The notes under the pieces are model-generated. The model saw nothing but the letters and a program-made list of their open reading frames with translations. It ran no database searches and was not told where the DNA came from. A stretch of DNA of 12,038 nt, taken from positions 1 to 12,038 of the forward strand of contig JAIRMX010000012.1 of NCBI GenBank assembly GCA_031258375.1, read 5' to 3'. This document shows, in pieces, positions 7,897 through 12,038 of the stretch; position 1 is the first letter of the stretch; the number at the start of each line of letters is the position of its first letter. The stretch is from Elusimicrobiota bacterium (lineage in GTDB: Bacteria; Elusimicrobiota; Elusimicrobia; Elusimicrobiales; Elusimicrobiaceae). The translations under genes and the position numbers were made by a program.

Positions 7897-8913
7897 ATGT
7901 TTTTAAAATTCAGAAGAATTGTTAACTTAACCCTTGCAGCCGTGATATTACTGGCGCCGTTTTCAGACGGACAGTTCTATTCGCAGGCTGAAAGGCAGAT
8001 GTACCGCCAGGCGTATGATCCCCTCGTAAAAACGATTAACAAAAATATTTCCCTGTCTATGGCGATAAACGAAGCTAAAGAAAGGATAAAAAAGCAACAT
8101 GACTCGTATGCGAGCTATCTGAAATCATCCGGAGACGGATGGAAAGAAATGCCCTATTATAAACTTACGCCGGCGCAGGTACAAGAGCATCTTATTCTTA
8201 CGACCGAAGTAATAGGCGACCTCCTCAAAGGCAGCTCGGAATATAAAGAATATCAGACGGGAAGATGGGTCAAATACGGCACGATATTTGTGTTTTTTAC
8301 GATAGTCTCCTGCGGAGCCTGTGCGTGGCTGGGACCCTACTTTGCGGCGGCTGGCTACACGGTAGGGACCATAGCCGGCATAGGTTTGCCGGCAGTATGC
8401 TCGGTTGAAGCAATCGGAGCAAGCGTGTTTTGGAGTTTAATGCTGTCCGGTTCCGTCATAATATTGACCGATGTTTTAAAGAGTACTTACGATATATTTT
8501 CTGCAAGGCTCTTCGGTCAGACTTACGAGCAATATCTGGATGGCCTGAAAGATAAAGCCGTTAAGCCTAAAGCCACAGTCGAAGATATGTCGAGCCTTTT
8601 TGCCGCCAAAGATATGCCGAAAGTCTGGGAGAACGATAACCAACACAAGCAGTATTTACAGTTGCTTTACGCTTTTGAGGCAATCGCGCAAGAGCTGCTG
8701 GGCAATAACCCGAACCGCTACGAAATGGCATGGCTTGACGTCATGGCATTAGCCGCCGGTTACGACCTGCCCGAAGACAGGACAAAACTGGAAAATTTTG
8801 TCATTAAGAAAAATAAGGAATACGAGGAGAAAAAAAAGCAGATCCGTAGACAGCTTGTGCAACAGTTAAGATTTGATATGTTTGAAGGCCGCTCAAGACT
8901 GGGCATCAGATAA
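7897..8913 (+). CDS. Exported or membrane protein of unknown function
   Basis: A 338-residue protein begins 15 nt after the preceding gene, with GGGAG 6 nt before the ATG, so the two are probably co-transcribed. Residues 1-26 look like a signal peptide (basic start FLKFRR, hydrophobic LTLAAVILLAPF). Residues about 27-120 are charged and helical with several tyrosines. Residues about 127-191 are strongly hydrophobic, probably two or three membrane passes, with four cysteines (C139, C142, C168 and neighbouring small residues) and many Gly/Ala. The C-terminal 140 residues are soluble, ending in a lysine/arginine-rich helix. No catalytic motif or known family was recognised. Like the upstream gene it combines an export signal with an internal hydrophobic region, so the pair may form an envelope complex. 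That link is inference from position and layout only. Confidence 0.85.
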   Translation: MFLKFRRIVNLTLAAVILLAPFSDGQFYSQAERQMYRQAYDPLVKTINKNISLSMAINEAKERIKKQHDSYASYLKSSGDGWKEMPYYKLTPAQVQEHLILTTEVIGDLLKGSSEYKEYQTGRWVKYGTIFVFFTIVSCGACAWLGPYFAAAGYTVGTIAGIGLPAVCSVEAIGASVFWSLMLSGSVIILTDVLKSTYDIFSARLFGQTYEQYLDGLKDKAVKPKATVEDMSSLFAAKDMPKVWENDNQHKQYLQLLYAFEAIAQELLGNNPNRYEMAWLDVMALAAGYDLPEDRTKLENFVIKKNKEYEEKKKQIRRQLVQQLRFDMFEGRSRLGIR

Positions 8914-8969
8914 GATAAAGAATAACTCCAATCTATTCAGCAATATTTTTTTGCCTTAGGCCGGCCGGC

Positions 8970-10007
8970 TTATAAAATCAGCATTGAATCTCCGAAAGAA
9001 TAAAAGCGGTATTTTTGCTTCACAGCCTGCGAATATGCGCGGTAAATAAAATCCTCCCCCGCAAAAGCGCAGGCTAAGCATAAAGGCGTTGAATCCGGAA
9101 AATGAAAATTGGTTATAAGCGCGTCAACGATTTTAAATTTATAACTGCCGTAAATAAATAAATCCGTCCATTTCATTGCAGCTTCAACTCGGCCTTGCGC
9201 GTTTGTGAAACTTTCAAGCGTTCTAGTACTTGTCGTTCCCACGGATATTATGCGCCCGCCGCGCGCTTTAGCATCATTTATAATTTGCGCGGTCTGGGGC
9301 GAAATTTCGGCAAGCTCCGCAAGCATTTGATGTTGGCAGGGTTCCGTGCGCAGCGGCTTAAAAGTTCCCCAGCCTACATGCAAAGTTATATAAACTATGT
9401 TTACGCCCATAGTTTTAATTTGCGCAAGTAAATCTTTCGTAAAATGAAAACCAGCCGTCGGGGCGGCAATAGAGCCTTCGATTTGCGCGTAAACGGTTTG
9501 ATATTTTTCTTTGTCGCTTTTTATAGACTTGGGCAGGCCGGCGTGCGCGCGCGCTTTTTCTATATAAGGCGGCAGCGGCATTTGCCCGTATTTGCGTGCA
9601 TAAGGCAAAATATCCGGCTCGTTAAATTTTATGACGGCTTCGCCTTGCGGAGTAATGCCGGAAATTTCGCCCGTAAGGCCTTCTTCAAAAATTAGTTTTG
9701 CGCCCAACTTGCATTCGCGTAAAAGCGCCGTCCAGCTATGCTTGTCTTTAAGCCGTTTGACCAGCAGAATTTCAATTTTACCGCCGGTAATTTTTTTTGC
9801 AAAAATTTTCGCCGGAAAGACTTTGGAGTTATTTATGACTATAGTGTCGCCCGCTTTTAAATATCGCGGTAAATCCCGGAAAAATTTTTTTTCTATCGCT
9901 TGATTTGCGCGGTTTAAAACCATTAATCCGCTCGAGTCGCGCGGCTCGGCGGGGTTTTTCGCTATTAACTTCTCAATATTAAATTCTTTAAAACGTTCAA
10001 AAGCCAT
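8970..10007 (-). CDS. queA: S-adenosylmethionine:tRNA ribosyltransferase-isomerase
   Basis: QueA acts in the cytoplasm in queuosine synthesis. It transfers and isomerises the ribosyl part of S-adenosylmethionine onto preQ1 at the tRNA wobble base, giving epoxyqueuosine. The 345-residue length is typical. Family hallmarks are DTIVINNSKVFPAKI (54-68), GKIEILLV (76-83), YGQMPLPPYI (140-149), GSIAAPTAGFHFT (178-190), TLHVGWGTFKPLR (208-220), GGRIISVGTTSTRTLES (250-266), DALITNFHFPDSTPL (295-309) and FYSFGDSMLI (335-344). Some positions differ from what I remember of the family: RDSSGLMVL instead of RD.SRLLV, and QHQMLAE where HxMHxE is usual. The gene begins 3 nt after the upstream hydrolase stop with no visible Shine-Dalgarno, which points to translational coupling. 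It converges on the 7897-8913 gene, and I see no clear terminator in the 56-nt gap, only a GGCCGGCC palindrome. Confidence 0.94.
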   Translation of the reverse strand: MAFERFKEFNIEKLIAKNPAEPRDSSGLMVLNRANQAIEKKFFRDLPRYLKAGDTIVINNSKVFPAKIFAKKITGGKIEILLVKRLKDKHSWTALLRECKLGAKLIFEEGLTGEISGITPQGEAVIKFNEPDILPYARKYGQMPLPPYIEKARAHAGLPKSIKSDKEKYQTVYAQIEGSIAAPTAGFHFTKDLLAQIKTMGVNIVYITLHVGWGTFKPLRTEPCQHQMLAELAEISPQTAQIINDAKARGGRIISVGTTSTRTLESFTNAQGRVEAAMKWTDLFIYGSYKFKIVDALITNFHFPDSTPLCLACAFAGEDFIYRAYSQAVKQKYRFYSFGDSMLIL

Positions 10008-10010
10008 AAT

Positions 10011-11189
10011 TTATTTGTTGAGCGCGAGTATGGTCTTGCCGATATTTCGTTTCCCGTTCAAAATTTTACTAGAACTGAAATATATAAAACCGCCGACGTT
10101 TTTATTTCCGCGCGCGTATTTTACCTGAGAATAAAGCTCGTCCTCGTTTTTCCATTCGCCTTCGGCGTGCTTATACGCGGCAATGCCTATATAAAGTTTC
10201 GGGTTGTTGGGAGCGGATTTTACCTGCAAAGCCCACCAGTCCACAAGCTTGCTAAAAGGCGCGGTTTTATGTTCTCTATGCCAATAAATTTGCGGGGCTA
10301 TATAATCAAGCAGTCCTTCGTTCAGCCACGAGCGGCTGTCAGAATATAAAACCAAATTGGAATTAAAGCCTTTGGTATCGGAACCGCCGGCGCAATCTTT
10401 CGCGTTGCACCAAATGCCGAACGGGCTTACGCCAAAGGCGATTTTTGGACTTGCGGCTTTGAGAGAAGTTTTTAAATCCCTCATAAAAGCGTTTATATTT
10501 TCGCGCCGCCAGTCGTCTAAACCTTGGTCTTTTTTAGCGTATTTTTTATAGCTTTTTTTATCGTTAAACGGAGTTTTTTTGGCGTCCGGATAAGGGTAAA
10601 AATAATCGTCGAGATGTATTCCGTCGACTTTATATTTTTGGGCAATTTCCGTTATAACTTTTATGCTGTGCGCGCGGGCGTCGGGGCTGCCGGGATCGTA
10701 AAAACTTTTGCCGTCGTATTTTATCAGCCAGTCTTTGTTCTTTTGCGCGGGATGATTCTTGGCAAGCTGCGTTTTTGAATTATTAGAAACGCGAAACGGA
10801 TTTACCCATGCGTGAAGCTGCATTCCGCGTTTATGGGCTTGTTCTACGGCAAAGGCAAGCGGGTCGTAATTTGCGCAAACGCCTTGCTTGCCGCTGAGAT
10901 AATAAGAGCACGGCTCGAACTCCGACGGCCAAAAAGTATCGGCGGAAGGCCGCGTCTGCAAGAAAACGGCGTTAAAGCCGAGTTTTTTTAGTTTATCAAA
11001 AATATCTATAAGTTCTTTTTGCTGATTTTCCGCGCTTAAGCCGGCTGCGGACGGCCAATCTATATTTTCAACCGTGGCTATCCATACGCCGCGCATTTGT
11101 TCTAACGATTGCTTGGCGGGCTGCTTTGCTGACGCGCAAAAAACAGAAAAAAACAAAACCGCAGATAATAATAAAAAAAATCTTTTCAT
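10011..11189 (-). CDS. Exported GHL10 (DUF187) family glycosyl hydrolase, DigH/YngK-like
   Basis: This 392-residue protein has a signal peptide (residues 1-21, cleavage near CASA-K) and so acts outside the cytoplasm. The TIM-barrel GHL10 domain spans about 31-375. It has MRGVWIATVENIDWPS (32-47), FLQTRPSADTFWPS (76-89), HAWVNPFRVS (126-135), DGIHLDDYFYPYP (189-201) with the paired acids D194 and D195, FGVSPFGIW (252-260) and DYIAPQIYWHR (295-305). The E. coli member DigH (YddW) cleaves peptidoglycan glycan strands stripped of peptides, so a wall-remodelling role is plausible. The cysteine at 18 is preceded by Phe and does not make a normal lipobox, so unlike DigH it may be soluble in the periplasm. 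The exact substrate is not shown. It is first in a two-gene unit with queA, an association with no obvious functional link. Confidence 0.88.
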   Translation of the reverse strand: MKRFFLLLSAVLFFSVFCASAKQPAKQSLEQMRGVWIATVENIDWPSAAGLSAENQQKELIDIFDKLKKLGFNAVFLQTRPSADTFWPSEFEPCSYYLSGKQGVCANYDPLAFAVEQAHKRGMQLHAWVNPFRVSNNSKTQLAKNHPAQKNKDWLIKYDGKSFYDPGSPDARAHSIKVITEIAQKYKVDGIHLDDYFYPYPDAKKTPFNDKKSYKKYAKKDQGLDDWRRENINAFMRDLKTSLKAASPKIAFGVSPFGIWCNAKDCAGGSDTKGFNSNLVLYSDSRSWLNEGLLDYIAPQIYWHREHKTAPFSKLVDWWALQVKSAPNNPKLYIGIAAYKHAEGEWKNEDELYSQVKYARGNKNVGGFIYFSSSKILNGKRNIGKTILALNK

Positions 11190-11200
11190 TTCCTACAAAT

Positions 11201-11229
11201 ATAGTAGAACATTTTGCGATATCATACAA
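11201..11229 (-). promoter_or_regulatory. Possible promoter for the hydrolase-queA unit
   Basis: On the minus strand TTGTAT (11229-11224) and TACTAT (11206-11201) are 17 nt apart in the 69-nt gap after pilin 3. Each hexamer is only a partial match, and the leader would be very short. No hairpin terminator for pilin 3 is visible in the gap, so read-through from the pilin is also possible. Confidence 0.25.
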
Positions 11230-11258
11230 CCAAAATATATAAGCGGTTAATTGGGATA

Positions 11259-11771
11259 TTACATTTCCCACGTAGTTTCGTTCAGTTGGGTTTTGCCGAC
11301 GCTTTGACAAACCTTTAAGGAAGCCTGGAAATTTTTATTTGCAATGCACATTTTTTTACCGGAATAACCACCTATCCTGTCCAAAAATAGTCTGTATATA
11401 ATTACATGATTACCGCCGTAAGCACCAATGGTTGACCCTATCACTGCATCAATATGCGTTGCCGGAGAGCCCTGAAGGTCATAATCTATATTGCACGAAT
11501 TGCAGCGAATATTGCCTCCTCCTCCGTTTGTATAGCCGGGGATATCAATATCCAATTCCATAACAGAATCATTTGGGTAATATCCATTGTTGAGATAATA
11601 CATCTCTGTTGCGTTTTTAATTGCATGAGCGTTATTCATAAGTGTCGCAAAACGTGTTTTTAGCACGGCTGTTTGATATTGAGGCCAAGCGATAGCGGCG
11701 AGAATGCCGATGATTAATACTCCTATAAGCATTTCAATTAAAGTAAATGCTTTTTTGTTTCTGATACTCAT
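11259..11771 (-). CDS. Type IV pilin-like protein, paralogue 3
   Basis: This 170-residue pilin or pseudopilin has the leader MSIRNKKA, then FTLIEMLIGVLIIGILAAIAWPQY. Relative to the other two it has Arg4 in the leader and IG and Trp substitutions in the helix. The mature Glu5 is kept and the -1 residue is again Ala. The middle has MYYLNNGYYP, typical of short pseudopilins, a C-x2-C pair (RCNSC) and a glycine-rich loop. The C-terminal C142 and C155 are spaced C-x12-C. The start at 11771 follows GGAGGTAG; an in-frame ATG 18 nt upstream overlaps that site. It points the same way as the hydrolase and queA genes 69 nt downstream, with no clear terminator between. Confidence 0.88.
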   Translation of the reverse strand: MSIRNKKAFTLIEMLIGVLIIGILAAIAWPQYQTAVLKTRFATLMNNAHAIKNATEMYYLNNGYYPNDSVMELDIDIPGYTNGGGGNIRCNSCNIDYDLQGSPATHIDAVIGSTIGAYGGNHVIIYRLFLDRIGGYSGKKMCIANKNFQASLKVCQSVGKTQLNETTWEM

Positions 11772-12038
11772 AATACTACCTCCATACATAAAATAAGCCT
11801 TTGCATGCGCAAAGACTTTACTATCTTTACTAAACTAAAACAGTTAAATTTAAAATTGGAAATTAAAGTGAAAGCAGAGAATTCTCCCTTTAGTAAAGGG
11901 AGAGCCGCTTTAGCGGCGAGGGATTTAATATAGTTGTTAGAACTGCCTTTAAATCTCTCTTCCGACTTATATTTAGTTCCCCGATTACAACACTCGGGGA
12001 CAAGCTTTACGAAAGAGAGAAAAAAGCATAAGTTTTTT
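11772..12038 (-). repeat. Pilin upstream repeat, copy 3 (cut by window edge)
   Basis: The third copy of the pilin upstream repeat has a left arm like copy 2 (CTCCCTTTAGTAAAGGGAG, then GCCGCTTTAGCGGC, no CCCCCGA hairpin). Its right arm is like copy 1 (TCCCCGA/TCGGGGA, 11978-11984 with 11994-12000, then AAAAAAGCATAAGTTTTTT). It is therefore mosaic. The outer end, where a microsatellite would be expected, is beyond the window. Confidence 0.8.
11799..11814. promoter_or_regulatory. Palindrome 28 nt upstream of pilin 3 start
   Basis: CTTTGCATGCGCAAAG has the same six-base arms and the same 28-nt distance to the start codon as the two other sites, with a different, non-symmetric centre. This supports the arms as the conserved part. 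Confidence 0.48.

Noticed and set aside
8951..8972. GC-rich palindrome GGCCGGCC as a terminator between 7897-8913 and queA
   Set aside because: The stem is short, and the T run precedes it on the plus strand rather than following it. On the minus strand it is followed by A residues, so it does not fit an intrinsic terminator.

Overview
The window suggests a Gram-negative, AT-rich gut-type bacterium, most likely of the Elusimicrobiota (Elusimicrobium-like). The basis is several short type IV pilin-like genes with a KKAFTLIE leader, a single-chain LplT-acyltransferase-acyl-ACP synthetase, and AT-rich DNA with many AAA and GCG codons. This assignment rests on memory of gene content, not on a search.

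Three paralogous pilin-like genes (102-638, 5004-5531, 11259-11771), all on the minus strand, divide the window. Each has the same 5' block: an upstream structured repeat, a palindrome exactly 28 nt before the start codon, a GGAGG ribosome binding site, and almost identical DNA for the leader and hydrophobic helix. After about codon 35 the sequences diverge strongly, keeping only a C-terminal C-x12-C pair. The repeats end in an AGAC microsatellite of 10.75 units in copy 1 and 4.75 units in copy 2; the end of copy 3 lies beyond the window.

Between pilins 1 and 2 lies one large plus-strand gene (1472-4888). It encodes a lysophospholipid flippase fused to an Aas-type acyltransferase and acyl-ACP synthetase, a phospholipid repair enzyme. 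Its acyltransferase motif has Asn in place of the catalytic His. A shared hairpin terminator separates it from pilin 2.

Between pilins 2 and 3, on the plus strand, is a unit of unknown function (6078-8913). The first gene encodes an exported protein whose reading frame is broken twice. Both breaks need a -1 shift, and both fall on in-register A-rich slippery heptamers. The second gene encodes an exported or membrane protein with a central hydrophobic region. Converging on it from the right is a minus-strand pair: a GHL10/DigH-like exported glycosyl hydrolase (10011-11189) followed 3 nt later by queA (8970-10007), a tRNA queuosine gene.

The strongest themes are a pilin family that looks assembled from constant 5' and variable 3' parts beside repeat DNA able to vary, and a secreted-protein gene controlled or broken at homopolymer A tracts. 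The phospholipid repair gene, queA and the hydrolase gene look like ordinary chromosomal genes lying between the pilin copies.
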